From JAWLEV01 sp041685915 (GTDB lineage Bacteria > Chloroflexota > Anaerolineae > UBA1429), in contig JAWLEV010000003.1 of NCBI GenBank assembly GCA_041685915.1, positions 1 to 64,000 of the forward strand: a DNA stretch of 64,000 nucleotides, read 5' to 3'. Under the pieces are notes generated by a model. That model saw nothing but the letters and a program-made list of their open reading frames with translations. It was not told the DNA's origin and made no database searches. Positions 1 to 8,308 of the stretch are shown here, one piece after another. The position numbers and the translations under genes are program-made. How positions within the stretch are numbered: position 1 is the first letter of the stretch; each line of letters starts with the position of its first letter.

Positions 1-1
1 C

Positions 2-247
2 CACGATGCGCTGGCGGGGCCCCATGCCAGCCATGCCAACATGCTTTTCGATGGTCGGTACAAGTTGGTCGTTTACCATGGTCATGAGGTGGGCGAATTA
101 TACGATCTTGAAGAGGATCCGCAAGAGTTTTACAATCTGTGGGAGGATGCCGAGTTCGAGAACCTGAAATACCAGCTGATGAAGCATCTTTTTGACAAGA
201 TCATGTTGGCTACAGATCCTGGGCAGCCCCGGGTGGGACGGTTCTAG
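2..247 (+). CDS. Sulfatase, C-terminal fragment (5' partial)
   Basis: The frame is open to the left edge of the window, so only the last 81 or so residues are present. They carry the C-terminal subdomain pattern of the sulfatase / alkaline phosphatase superfamily: a basic beta strand (GRYKLVVYHG) followed by ELYDLEEDPQEFYNLW, the segment that closes the sulfatase fold. The catalytic formylglycine motif lies outside the window, so substrate and activity cannot be judged. It ends 42 bases before the amidohydrolase gene and is probably the upstream member of the same catabolic cluster. Confidence 0.75.
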   Translation, partial: HDALAGPHASHANMLFDGRYKLVVYHGHEVGELYDLEEDPQEFYNLWEDAEFENLKYQLMKHLFDKIMLATDPGQPRVGRF

Positions 248-289
248 GCTGAGATTACTTTTTGATTCGATCATATATGGAGGGAAACG

Positions 290-1045
290 ATGTACATTGA
301 CGCAGATTGTCACATTTCCGGACACGAGGACGGTAACGGTATAGGCATTGACGAACTGCTTTCTCAACTGGATCAGGTGGGGGTGGAGAGGGCCGTCTGC
401 TGGCCCATGGTCTCCTATACGCGAGAGATGGCGGCCGATAATGAGGCCATTTATGAGGGAATGAAGGCACATCCTGAGCGTATCATCGGTTTTGGGGGCG
501 TCAATCCACTGCTCGGGCTGGAGAAGGCCAAGGACGAATTGCGACGATGTATAGAGGTGCATGGTTTCAAGGGGGTGAAACTTAATGGGGCCCGCGATGG
601 CTACTATATCGACGATCCCGAATTGAGCCTGCCCCTGGTGGAGATGATCGCCGATGCCGGTCTCGTGCTGGCGTTTCATTGTGGCTCCAACGACTTTGAG
701 AAGACGCATCCCTTTCGCATTGCCAAGGTGTCTGAGACCTATCCCGATCTGCCCATCATGGTGATCCATATGGGCGGCGCAGGCCAGCCCAACCTGCACG
801 ATGCAACCATCGAATTCGCCAAAGAGTATCCCCAGTGGTATCTGGTCGATTCCGAGGCCGATTATCGCAAGGTTATCGAAGCCGTGGATGTTCTGGGTGC
901 CGATCGCATCTGCTATGGGAGTGACACGCCCTTTTGTCCTATGCGCTTTGAGTGGGGGATCAGGCAGGTGATATATCAGGATCTGGAGGAAGATGAGAAG
1001 GCCCAGGTATTGGGTGGCAATATGGCCGATCTGTTCGAGTTATAA
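290..1045 (+). CDS. Amidohydrolase family protein (Amidohydrolase_2 type)
   Basis: A 251-residue TIM-barrel metal-dependent hydrolase. Visible family marks are the N-terminal DADCH strand, AFHCG around residue 125, VIHMGG around residue 160 and the late CYGSDTPF motif near residue 207 that normally supplies the catalytic Asp. The N-terminal H-x-H is replaced by D-x-D-C-H, as in many decarboxylase or lactonase-like members. A GGAGGG ribosome site sits 5 bases before the ATG. In this neighbourhood of sugar kinase and glycosidase genes a lactone or sugar-acid substrate is plausible, but the substrate cannot be assigned from sequence alone. Confidence 0.8.
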   Translation: MYIDADCHISGHEDGNGIGIDELLSQLDQVGVERAVCWPMVSYTREMAADNEAIYEGMKAHPERIIGFGGVNPLLGLEKAKDELRRCIEVHGFKGVKLNGARDGYYIDDPELSLPLVEMIADAGLVLAFHCGSNDFEKTHPFRIAKVSETYPDLPIMVIHMGGAGQPNLHDATIEFAKEYPQWYLVDSEADYRKVIEAVDVLGADRICYGSDTPFCPMRFEWGIRQVIYQDLEEDEKAQVLGGNMADLFEL

Positions 1046-1135
1046 GGATCTTTCTACAGATGGGGATATCCTCTTCTGCGAGGATGTCCCCATTGCCACG
1101 TAGTATATTGTTCTTTGTATGAGGGGATGACGAAC

Positions 1136-2122
1136 ATGCTTTTGGTGGCCGATATCGGGGCGACAAAAACCAATCTGGCGATCTTTTCTCGACAAGATGG
1201 TCCACGAAACCCCTTGACCGAGGCCTCTTTCTCCAGCGAAGATTATGAGGGGTTAGAGGCCGTGGTGCGGGAATTTTTGGAGGATGTCGATCTCTCGGTG
1301 GATAGCGCCTGTATCGGGGTTGCCGGGCCCGTGATCGATGGACGTGCCCGGGGTACCAATCTGCCTTCCTGGACTATTGATGAGAGGGAGGTAAAGGAGG
1401 CGCTGGATCTGTCCTGGGTTCGCGTGTTAAACGATCTTGAAGTGATGGCCAATGCAGTGCCCATTTTGGAAGAAGAGGATGTGGAGACACTGAACGCGGG
1501 ACGTCCTGTATCTCATGGCCCCGTAGGGGTTGTCGCTCCTGGTACCGGACTTGGAGAGGGATTTCTTGTCTGGGACGGCTCTCGATATCGGGCCTATGCC
1601 TCGGAGGGGGGACACACCGATTTCGGGCCTAACAATGCACAGGAGAGAGGATTGCTCGCGCATCTATGTGAGCGATTCGGTCACGTAAGTTATGAGAGGG
1701 TCTGCTCGGGTATGGGCATCTCCAACATCTATGGGTATCTAAAAGTCAGCGGATATGTTGACGAGCCCGCGTGGATAGCCGAGCAGCTTGAGGGGGTTGA
1801 GGATAAAACGCCTATCATCGTCGAGACGGCTATGGATCCCGAAAAGGAGTGTCCCCTCTGTTCGACAACGCTGGAGATGTTTATCTCGATTTTGGGGGCT
1901 GAGGCAGGCAACCTCGCCCTCAAACTTGTGGCTACGGGGGGCATCTATCTGGGGGGAGGTATTCCGCCACGGATTCTACCCGCCCTGAAGGAGGATACGT
2001 TTATGAAGGGTTTCTTGACCAAGGGACGTATGGAATACGTGGTAGAAAAGATTCCGGTGTACGTTATTCTAACTCCCAAGGCACCTCTATGGGGGGCGGC
2101 GTATTATGGCCTTGAAGCGTGA
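1136..2122 (+). CDS. glk: Glucokinase (Glk family)
   Basis: Phosphorylates glucose, or a related hexose, with ATP in the cytoplasm. The N-terminal phosphate loop DIGATKTN, the LNDLEVMANA segment with the catalytic Asp, APGTGLGEG and the SEGGHTDFGP motif match the bacterial Glk family (PF02685) rather than ROK kinases, whose zinc-binding cysteine motif is absent. The length of 328 residues is typical. An upstream in-frame TTG (1115) and ATG (1127) exist, but GAGGGG at 1121-1126 is spaced 9 bases from the ATG at 1136, so that start was chosen. It lies between the amidohydrolase and the UroD-like gene, consistent with a sugar-use cluster. Confidence 0.85.
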   Translation: MLLVADIGATKTNLAIFSRQDGPRNPLTEASFSSEDYEGLEAVVREFLEDVDLSVDSACIGVAGPVIDGRARGTNLPSWTIDEREVKEALDLSWVRVLNDLEVMANAVPILEEEDVETLNAGRPVSHGPVGVVAPGTGLGEGFLVWDGSRYRAYASEGGHTDFGPNNAQERGLLAHLCERFGHVSYERVCSGMGISNIYGYLKVSGYVDEPAWIAEQLEGVEDKTPIIVETAMDPEKECPLCSTTLEMFISILGAEAGNLALKLVATGGIYLGGGIPPRILPALKEDTFMKGFLTKGRMEYVVEKIPVYVILTPKAPLWGAAYYGLEA

Positions 2123-2172
2123 GATTGTTTGTGTTGAGGGCTTTATTGTCTGGTTAAAGGACGGGGACTTGT

Positions 2173-3195
2173 ATGGTGACGTCTCGTGAGGTAGTAAAGA
2201 AAGCCATTCATTTTGAATGTCCGGAGCGCTTGCCCATGCGTTTCGCCTCGCTGGGCATCGACGATACCCATAGTGTGCCCACAAACGCCGTGGGCACGGG
2301 CGACCATAGTGAACGTGAAACATATGATGAATGGCATTGCCTGTGGACGCGCAGTGAGGTTAACAATATGGGCCAGGTAAAGGGACATCCTCTGGAAGAT
2401 TGGGATGCGCTGGAGGAGTATATCTGGCCCGATCCCGATGAGCCGGCTTACTATGCCGGTATGGAGGAGCGATTCGACGGCGCTGAGGATAAATATGTGG
2501 TGACCGGTATCTTTATGTTGCTCTTTGAGCGCATGCACGCCCTGCGTGGGATGACCAATGTGCTCACCGAACTGCACACGGATCGGGGACGCATGATGAA
2601 TTTGGCCGATCGTATCGTCGATTTCGATCTGACCGTTATTCAAAATATCGGGCGGCGTTTCCCCGGACGCATCGATGGGTTCACGTTTACTGACGACTGG
2701 GGGACAGAGGAGGCGACTTTTATCAGTCCCGAGATGTGGTGCGACTTTTTTCAGCCGCGCTATGCAAAAATATTTGCGGCGGCACATGCACAGGGATGGG
2801 ATGTGTGGATGCACACCTGTGGTAAAGTGAATGAGATCATCGAACCCCTTATCGAGATTGGCCTGGATGTTATAAATTTGCAGCAACCTCGCGCTCTGGG
2901 CATTGAGGAGATCGGGGGCAGATATGCGGGGCGCATCTGTTTTGAGTCGTTGTGCGATATCCAGGCGACGCTGCCTTTCAAGGGCGAACAGGAGATTGGA
3001 GAGGAGGCTCGACTTCTTTTGGAGCATTGGGCTACTCCAGAAGGGGGATTCATCCTATCGGACTATGGGGATGGTGAGGCGATCGGCGTGCCTCTCTGGA
3101 AAAAGAATGTCATGCTGGACGCCTTTTGCACATTCGATCCTTATCGGACAGGTGAGGGTGAGGAGGTTCATATACAGGAGGAGATGGAAAAGTGA
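2173..3195 (+). CDS. Uroporphyrinogen decarboxylase-like protein (corrinoid methyltransferase type)
   Basis: A 340-residue UroD-fold protein (PF01208). The clade is not the haem enzyme: it has an internal MHTCGKVNEII segment (about residues 212-222) resembling the zinc-binding H-x-C-G of MtaA/MtbA-type methylcobamide methyltransferases, plus FTDDWG and ESLCDIQ. Such proteins are abundant in anaerobes next to glycan-use genes, where the methyl donor is usually unknown; demethylation of methylated sugars or aromatics is one possibility. Its stop overlaps the GTG start of the next gene by 4 bases, so the two are translationally coupled. Function inside the cluster is inference. Confidence 0.75.
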   Translation: MVTSREVVKKAIHFECPERLPMRFASLGIDDTHSVPTNAVGTGDHSERETYDEWHCLWTRSEVNNMGQVKGHPLEDWDALEEYIWPDPDEPAYYAGMEERFDGAEDKYVVTGIFMLLFERMHALRGMTNVLTELHTDRGRMMNLADRIVDFDLTVIQNIGRRFPGRIDGFTFTDDWGTEEATFISPEMWCDFFQPRYAKIFAAAHAQGWDVWMHTCGKVNEIIEPLIEIGLDVINLQQPRALGIEEIGGRYAGRICFESLCDIQATLPFKGEQEIGEEARLLLEHWATPEGGFILSDYGDGEAIGVPLWKKNVMLDAFCTFDPYRTGEGEEVHIQEEMEK

Positions 3196-5219
3196 AGGAT
3201 TGGTGGGAAGGGTATCCCTGGCGTCTGATTCAGACGAATTTGCGCGAGATCGATATGCTGGATATAGACGCTCAGCGTTTTGTAGCGGATTTACAGACTT
3301 TCAAGGCCACCGTTGTGCTATTGAATACGGGAGGTATCATCGCCAGTTACCCGACCGATTTACCCTTTCATTTTCAGAGTCCGTTTCTGGAGGGGGATAG
3401 CCTTCAGGAGATTATCGCTGCCTGTCATGCGGAGGATATCAAAGTGCTTGCCCGCACGGACTTTTCCAAGGTCCGCCGTGAGATATACGAGATGCACCCG
3501 GAGTGGGCATATAAAAGTCCGAAAGGGGAGGTAGTCGATTACAATGGCGATGTGCACGTCTGTATGAACGGCGACTATCAACAAGAATATGCCTTTGACA
3601 TCATGGAGGAGATACTGACTACCCTGGATGTGGATGGTGTCTTTTTTAATATGGCCGGCTATCAGGTCAGGGATTACAGCGGCAACTATTATGGGATTTG
3701 TCACTGTGAGAGCTGTCGGGAAGCGTTTGCCGAGATGTTTGGGGCCCCGCTGCCCGATGTGGAAGATATGAGCGATCCCCTATTTCGCAAGTATTTGGTG
3801 TTCAAAGATCGTACGCTCCAAGAGCATCAGCAAAAGGTCTATCGGTTTATACAGGATCTGAGACCCGATGTGTGTATCGCCAATCATCTTGGATCTGGAA
3901 GAGGATTTGTGCGACAGGAAGCGAACACAGCCATGGATCGTCCCCTGCCACGTTGGCAGTACAGTGCCTCTGACAACACAAAGTGGGTCGTCGCTTCCTA
4001 TCCTGATATGGTTCCCAGCACCACGACTGTCGATTTCATCGATTTCCCCTATCGACATGTGGCCGTCTCGCCGTACCAACAGAAACTACGGCTGGCACAG
4101 AATCTGGCCAATGGTGGCGTCCTTGATTACTATCTGATCGGTCGTCTCGACAACCATGAGGATAGATCGGGATACGAGGCAGTCAGGGAGATGTTTCGCC
4201 ATCACGCAGTCCATGAAGAGGAATACAGCGGTCTGAAATCTAAGGCCAACATCGCCCTGCTGAAGGGTAAGGAAGGCAACATCTCCGAATTCCGAGGTTG
4301 GTTCCGTTTTCTCGTCGAGAACCATTTCCTTTTTGATACACTGATGATCGACGCGGCCCTTGATGTGCCCTGGGATAAGTATGAGGCCATTATCCTGCCG
4401 GATTATGAGCCTCTGGACATGGATTTGATAGGCGCACTGGATGCTTTTGTTCGGGCTGGGGGAACGGTCATCTCGGTGGGCAAGAGTGGTTTCCGGGATC
4501 GATACTATGAGCTGCGAGACGCGTTCCCTCTCGAATGTTTGGGAATCGAGGACATAAAAACCATTCGTGACGACATGAGATCCTCCTATTTCAAGTTGGA
4601 TGATAAGGAGGGATTCGATTGCTTTGCTGAGACGGATCTGATTTATATGGATGGATACTATGTCTATGGTGAGTATGTGGAAGGGGTAAAGGGGCGTTTT
4701 CGGTTGATTCCTCCCCACAACTTTGGGCCTCCCGAGCGCTGCTACTATACGACAGTCACGGACCATCCTGCCTTCACCGTCAATCACTATGGTGCAGGAA
4801 AGGGAATCTATATACCCTGGACTCCCGGAAGTCTCTTCTATCGACAAGGACATACTAACACGTTCGATTTTGCGGCCGATTTGTTGGAAGGGGTGGTCGG
4901 GCTGAAACCCGTCGGCGGTAATATCTCACCCATGGTAGAGGTGACATTGTTGGAAAAGGAAGGTGAGGAATATCAACTTCTTCATCTGGTCAATGGTTCG
5001 GGGCACTTTGGGGTCACCTTTTTTGCTCCGAGTGTCATGGAGGATGTCGAGGTATCCCTTTCTTTTTCGTATGATGAATCCATCTCGGCAAAAAGCCTAC
5101 TATATGATGAAATGTATGATGTGGATCTGGAGGAAGATAGACTTGTGATACATATACCGAAACTAGAACTTTTTGACGCTCTCAAGATTCGGCCGTCGGC
5201 CGCTAGGGTGTCGAAATGA
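3192..5219 (+). CDS. Putative glycoside hydrolase (GHL6-like TIM barrel with amidotransferase-like trimerisation domain)
   Basis: A 675-residue cytoplasmic protein without signal peptide. The first about 330 residues look like the hypothetical glycosyl hydrolase family GHL6: VLLNTGG, VLARTDFSK, DGVFFNMAGY and the CHCESCREAF cysteine cluster typical of these barrels. Residues from about 350 on resemble the class I amidotransferase-like domain that follows the barrel in beta-galactosidases (IILPDYEPLD, FVRAGGTVISVGKSG). Translation starts at a GTG that overlaps the UroD-like stop (GTGA). The downstream mobB ATG overlaps its own stop (ATGA). Catalytic residues and substrate cannot be assigned. 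Confidence 0.7.
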   Translation: MKDWWEGYPWRLIQTNLREIDMLDIDAQRFVADLQTFKATVVLLNTGGIIASYPTDLPFHFQSPFLEGDSLQEIIAACHAEDIKVLARTDFSKVRREIYEMHPEWAYKSPKGEVVDYNGDVHVCMNGDYQQEYAFDIMEEILTTLDVDGVFFNMAGYQVRDYSGNYYGICHCESCREAFAEMFGAPLPDVEDMSDPLFRKYLVFKDRTLQEHQQKVYRFIQDLRPDVCIANHLGSGRGFVRQEANTAMDRPLPRWQYSASDNTKWVVASYPDMVPSTTTVDFIDFPYRHVAVSPYQQKLRLAQNLANGGVLDYYLIGRLDNHEDRSGYEAVREMFRHHAVHEEEYSGLKSKANIALLKGKEGNISEFRGWFRFLVENHFLFDTLMIDAALDVPWDKYEAIILPDYEPLDMDLIGALDAFVRAGGTVISVGKSGFRDRYYELRDAFPLECLGIEDIKTIRDDMRSSYFKLDDKEGFDCFAETDLIYMDGYYVYGEYVEGVKGRFRLIPPHNFGPPERCYYTTVTDHPAFTVNHYGAGKGIYIPWTPGSLFYRQGHTNTFDFAADLLEGVVGLKPVGGNISPMVEVTLLEKEGEEYQLLHLVNGSGHFGVTFFAPSVMEDVEVSLSFSYDESISAKSLLYDEMYDVDLEEDRLVIHIPKLELFDALKIRPSAARVSK

Positions 5220-5900
5220 TACCCGTGATTTCCGTCGTTGGCTGGCATGATGTAGGAAAGACGGCGTTCATCGTGGCTTTGGTTGCCGAGTTGAAGCGGC
5301 GTGGCCTCCGGGTTGCCACCATAAAGCATACGCGAGGTTCTTTTGACATTGATCGGGAAGGTGCGGATACATGGCGGCATGCGCGGGCCGGGAGCGATGT
5401 TGTGGTGATATCTGGAGAATCCAAGTTGGCGTTTATCGAGCGTCGAGGGAGGGAATTACCTTTGGATGACATCGTTGCCCGGCTACCCTCGGATATCGAC
5501 CTAGTGATCACCGAGGGGTATAAGCGGGAGGAGAAACCCAAGATAGAAATCGTTGCTCGAGAGCATGGAAATAAGCGGATCGCCTCTCCTGATGAGTTGA
5601 TTGCCTTGGTGGAGCAAGAAGAGACGGAAAAGGANNNNNNNNNNNNNNNNNNNNNNNNNNNNNNNNNNNNNNNNNNNNNNNNNNNNNNNNNNNNNNNNNN
5701 NNNNNNNNNNNNNNNNNNNNNNNNNNNNNNNNNNACCCAAGATAGAAATCGTTGCTCGAGAGCATGGAAATAAGCGGATCGCCTCTCCTGATGAGTTGAT
5801 TGCCTTGGTGGAGCAAGAAGAGACGGAAAAGGAATCGTCCTTTTCCGGCGAAGCAGTCAAAGGCGTCGTGAGATCCCTGGAGCAAAAAGGGATCATCTGA
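5216..5900 (+). CDS. mobB: Molybdopterin-guanine dinucleotide biosynthesis protein B, interrupted by an assembly gap
   Basis: MobB is a small GTPase-like adaptor that assists attachment of GMP to molybdopterin. The P-loop region GWHDVGKTAF, IKHTRGSFDID and VITEGYKREEKPKIEI are diagnostic. The reading frame runs into 100 Ns; the 99 bases before and after the Ns are identical. Removing one copy and the Ns (199 bases) leaves 486 bases, exactly 162 codons, in frame to the stop at 5898-5900, giving a normal 161-residue MobB. The gene therefore looks intact in the organism and broken only in the scaffold. ATGA overlap with the gene upstream suggests cotranscription. Confidence 0.85.
5536..5833. repeat. 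99-bp direct duplication flanking the gap (probable assembly artefact)
   Basis: Bases 5536-5634 and 5735-5833 are identical over 99 bases. Collapsing them restores a full-length in-frame mobB, which a real biological duplication would not need to do. I read it as an unmerged contig-end overlap. Confidence 0.85.
5635..5734. other. Assembly gap (100 N)
   Basis: Exactly 100 Ns, the usual fixed-size scaffold spacer. It is flanked by perfect 99-base copies (5536-5634 and 5735-5833), the signature of two contigs that overlap by nearly a k-mer but were scaffolded instead of merged. Confidence 0.97.
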
Positions 5901-6119
5901 GAGACAGTCGGCGGTTCTGGGTTATAGTCGTTTCGTATAGTGATATCGTTAGCAAGGAGAAAAAGGAGAGGGAAGGAGGCTGAAAATTAAAAGGGGTATC
6001 TACTATACGAAGAGATGGCACAGGCAGCGGGACGTAAGATCAATGCAACTTTTTTATCTGCTCCACGCAGCACATATGGAAGAAGAGGGTTTTTACAGGG
6101 AAGGGGGCTTATGTTCCTG
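5901..6119. other. Intergenic region between convergent genes
   Basis: About 220 bases between the mobB stop and the 3' end of the transferase gene on the other strand. It is purine-rich around 5955-5985 and contains a Shine-Dalgarno-like GGAAGGAGG not followed by a credible gene. No clear hairpin terminator or RNA gene was recognised. Confidence 0.5.
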
Positions 6120-7169
6120 TTAACGTCGATGAAGAGTGGAGCGTCCTGAGGGTTTGTGGGTGAATGAAAAGAGGAGGGTTAAAATAATCCCTGCCATGCC
6201 GACAAGGACAACGAACTTCAGAGAACGGGAGGGAGCCAATAGGGCGATGGTCCCAAGCAGGGCGGTTACTATATAGTAACCGCTCACGATCTGCCGTTGG
6301 GAGTATCCTGCGTCCTGCAGACGAAAGTGCAAATGTCCGCGATCTCCTCTGGCCAAGGATTGCTCTCGCTTCCATCGAGAATAAATCTGCCAGAGCACAT
6401 CCAGAATGGGCAGCCAGAGCAACAACAACACAGAGGCCACCTTGGCGCCAGCGACGATGGACAGGGCGCCGATGGCGTAGCCCAGCACGTGTGCTCCTCC
6501 ACCCAAAAAGATGCGAGCAGGATTAAAGTTATAGGGTATAAATCCCAAACAGCAGCCAAAGAGAGCCAGAGGCAACAGTGATACGCTATATTGGCGCAGG
6601 CGAAGCATATGTATAAAAAGCACGAGCGCCGAGATACCCACCACACCGGTTGCCAATCCATCCAGGCCATCGAGCATATTAACTGTGGCACTCATCCCGA
6701 CAAGCCACAAGATTGTAATGGGTACCATAAGATACCAATCCACCTGTATCTGCCCGTTGGTAAAGGGGTTATTAAAGATCTCGATAAAGACTTTGAAACG
6801 AATAGCCACTAGAGCGGCCAACAACAGACCTACAAATTGAGATCTGGCCTCCAGTTCCACATAATCATCTATTAGGCCCACCAACCAGACAATTCCCATG
6901 CCGGACAATACGCCGATCAGACGTGTAACTTCTAGAGGATCGTTGCGAGGAATATCCAAAAGCAGGGGAAAGAGCGCCGCGATGAGAAAGGCTGGATAGA
7001 TAAAAAGCCCGCCAAGGCGGACTATGCGGCCTTTATGCTGTCGACGTCCACCAGGCATATCCACGATATCAAACCGTTCTCCCAACCAAATTGCCCATGG
7101 TGTGAGGACAGCGACCAAACCGGCAGATAGCCCCAACACAGCAGGAAAGAGTAAAGCGGATATTCTCAT
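6120..7169 (-). CDS. Undecaprenyl-phosphate sugar-1-phosphate transferase (WecA/MraY family, GT4-type)
   Basis: An integral membrane enzyme of 349 residues that transfers a sugar-1-phosphate (probably GlcNAc-1-P or similar) from a UDP-sugar to undecaprenyl phosphate, initiating polysaccharide or teichoic-acid-like polymer synthesis. About ten hydrophobic segments are visible. Family motifs: the cytoplasmic GLIDDY, NMLDGLDGLA with the catalytic Asp residues, and GDRGHLHFRL, the HxxH-like loop of the WecA/TagO branch rather than true MraY. It stands alone here, convergent with mobB and separated from porB by a terminator, so no pathway partner is visible. Confidence 0.85.
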   Translation of the reverse strand: MRISALLFPAVLGLSAGLVAVLTPWAIWLGERFDIVDMPGGRRQHKGRIVRLGGLFIYPAFLIAALFPLLLDIPRNDPLEVTRLIGVLSGMGIVWLVGLIDDYVELEARSQFVGLLLAALVAIRFKVFIEIFNNPFTNGQIQVDWYLMVPITILWLVGMSATVNMLDGLDGLATGVVGISALVLFIHMLRLRQYSVSLLPLALFGCCLGFIPYNFNPARIFLGGGAHVLGYAIGALSIVAGAKVASVLLLLWLPILDVLWQIYSRWKREQSLARGDRGHLHFRLQDAGYSQRQIVSGYYIVTALLGTIALLAPSRSLKFVVLVGMAGIILTLLFSFTHKPSGRSTLHRR

Positions 7170-7245
7170 AAGGTCATCACTTTCACCGCTTCGTTATAAT
7201 CTCAGGGGTGGGGACAAGATTACAGAACGTTCAAAATTCGGAAAC

Positions 7246-7280
7246 AAAGAATGGGATGGCATGTCACCATCCCATTCTTT
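7246..7280 (-). terminator. Rho-independent terminator after porGDAB
   Basis: Perfect 14-bp stem (7246-7259 with 7267-7280) with a 7-base loop. On the minus strand it ends in TTCTTTGTTT, so it probably ends the porGDAB transcript before the membrane transferase gene. Confidence 0.8.
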
Positions 7281-7301
7281 CGACTTATCAGGATCCCTTG
7301 T

Positions 7302-8237
7302 CTAGTTCTCTTCCTCCTTCAACAACTGTTCCCACTCCTGATCCACCTTATCCTGAATTTCCTCAAGGATCCATTTGTTGGCCGGGCGGAAGAGATGGCG
7401 GAAGCGTCCCTGAGCCTCGAACCATTCCTCGACGGGCTTTTTCTCTCGCGGCTTGTAGGTGATATGGGTCTCCCCGTTCTCGACTTCATATAGAGGCCAA
7501 TAGCAGGTGTCAGCGGCCAGTTCAGAGATTTCCATGGTCTTCTCGCTGCTGTGGCGCCAACCACGAGGACAGGGTGATAGCACATTCAAGACGGCAGGCC
7601 CATCACCACTGACGGCCTTTTTTACCTTTGTCATCAAATCACGGTAGTTATGAGGCGCCGTCTGTGCTACATAGCGGATGTCGTGTGCGGCCATGATACG
7701 CGTCCACGGCTTACGCCACTGTACCTTGCCAGGGATCACACTCCCGGCCGGGGACGTTGTGGTATGCGCGCCGCGGGGCGTCGCGCTAGACCGCTGGATA
7801 CCCGTATTCATATAAGCCTCATTATTGAGACACACGTAGACAAAATCGTGCCCTCGCTCAAGCGCCCCAGAGATGAACTGCAGACCAATATCATAACTGG
7901 CACCATCACCGCCGATGGCTATAAACTTTATTTCCTGATCCTCAGGCATCTTGCCCGTACGCTTTAACGCTCTGTAGGCCGCTTCCACACCACAGATGGT
8001 GGTGGATGCATTTTCGAACGCGCTGTGAATCCAGGGTACCCGCCATGATGTGTAGGGATAGATAGAGGTAGAGACCTCTAGACAGCCAGTCGCTGTGGAA
8101 ACAACGACGGGATCATCGATCGCGTGCAGCATCTGACGGATGATCGTCGGCTCGGCGCATCCCGCACACAGACGATGGCCCGCTGCGAGTTTTTCTTCTT
8201 TACCAGCAATATCTCGTAATCTTATTCTCTCGGCCAT
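7302..8237 (-). CDS. porB: Pyruvate:ferredoxin oxidoreductase, beta subunit
   Basis: Thiamine-diphosphate-binding subunit (311 residues) of the four-subunit 2-oxoacid:ferredoxin oxidoreductase, which converts pyruvate and CoA to acetyl-CoA, CO2 and reduced ferredoxin. LCAGCAEP near the N terminus supplies two cluster ligands. The TPP-binding GGDGASYDIG and the NNEAYMNTGIQRS segment typical of PorB follow. A longer frame begins at 8285, but GAGGAG 7 bases before the ATG at 8237 fixes the start. It is the last gene of a compact porG-porD-porA-porB operon. Pyruvate rather than another oxoacid is inferred from closeness to known Por proteins. Confidence 0.88.
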   Translation of the reverse strand: MAERIRLRDIAGKEEKLAAGHRLCAGCAEPTIIRQMLHAIDDPVVVSTATGCLEVSTSIYPYTSWRVPWIHSAFENASTTICGVEAAYRALKRTGKMPEDQEIKFIAIGGDGASYDIGLQFISGALERGHDFVYVCLNNEAYMNTGIQRSSATPRGAHTTTSPAGSVIPGKVQWRKPWTRIMAAHDIRYVAQTAPHNYRDLMTKVKKAVSGDGPAVLNVLSPCPRGWRHSSEKTMEISELAADTCYWPLYEVENGETHITYKPREKKPVEEWFEAQGRFRHLFRPANKWILEEIQDKVDQEWEQLLKEEEN

Positions 8238-8308
8238 TATCTTTCTCCTCGTTTGCTCTACACTGTTGCCAGATCCCCCGTTCAAAAGGGAAGACCGACA
8301 AACCGATT

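Noticed and set aside
5536..5833. Tandem duplication inside mobB
   Set aside because: The copies are identical, flank a 100-N spacer, and collapsing them restores the frame; an assembly artefact explains everything.
5931..5942. TTTCGTATAGTG at 5931 also present at 50746-50757
   Set aside because: A 12-base match with no wider similarity is expected by chance in 64 kb.
6014..6148. 44-codon ORF on + overlapping the transferase 3' end
   Set aside because: Overlaps a real gene on the other strand and has no recognisable content.
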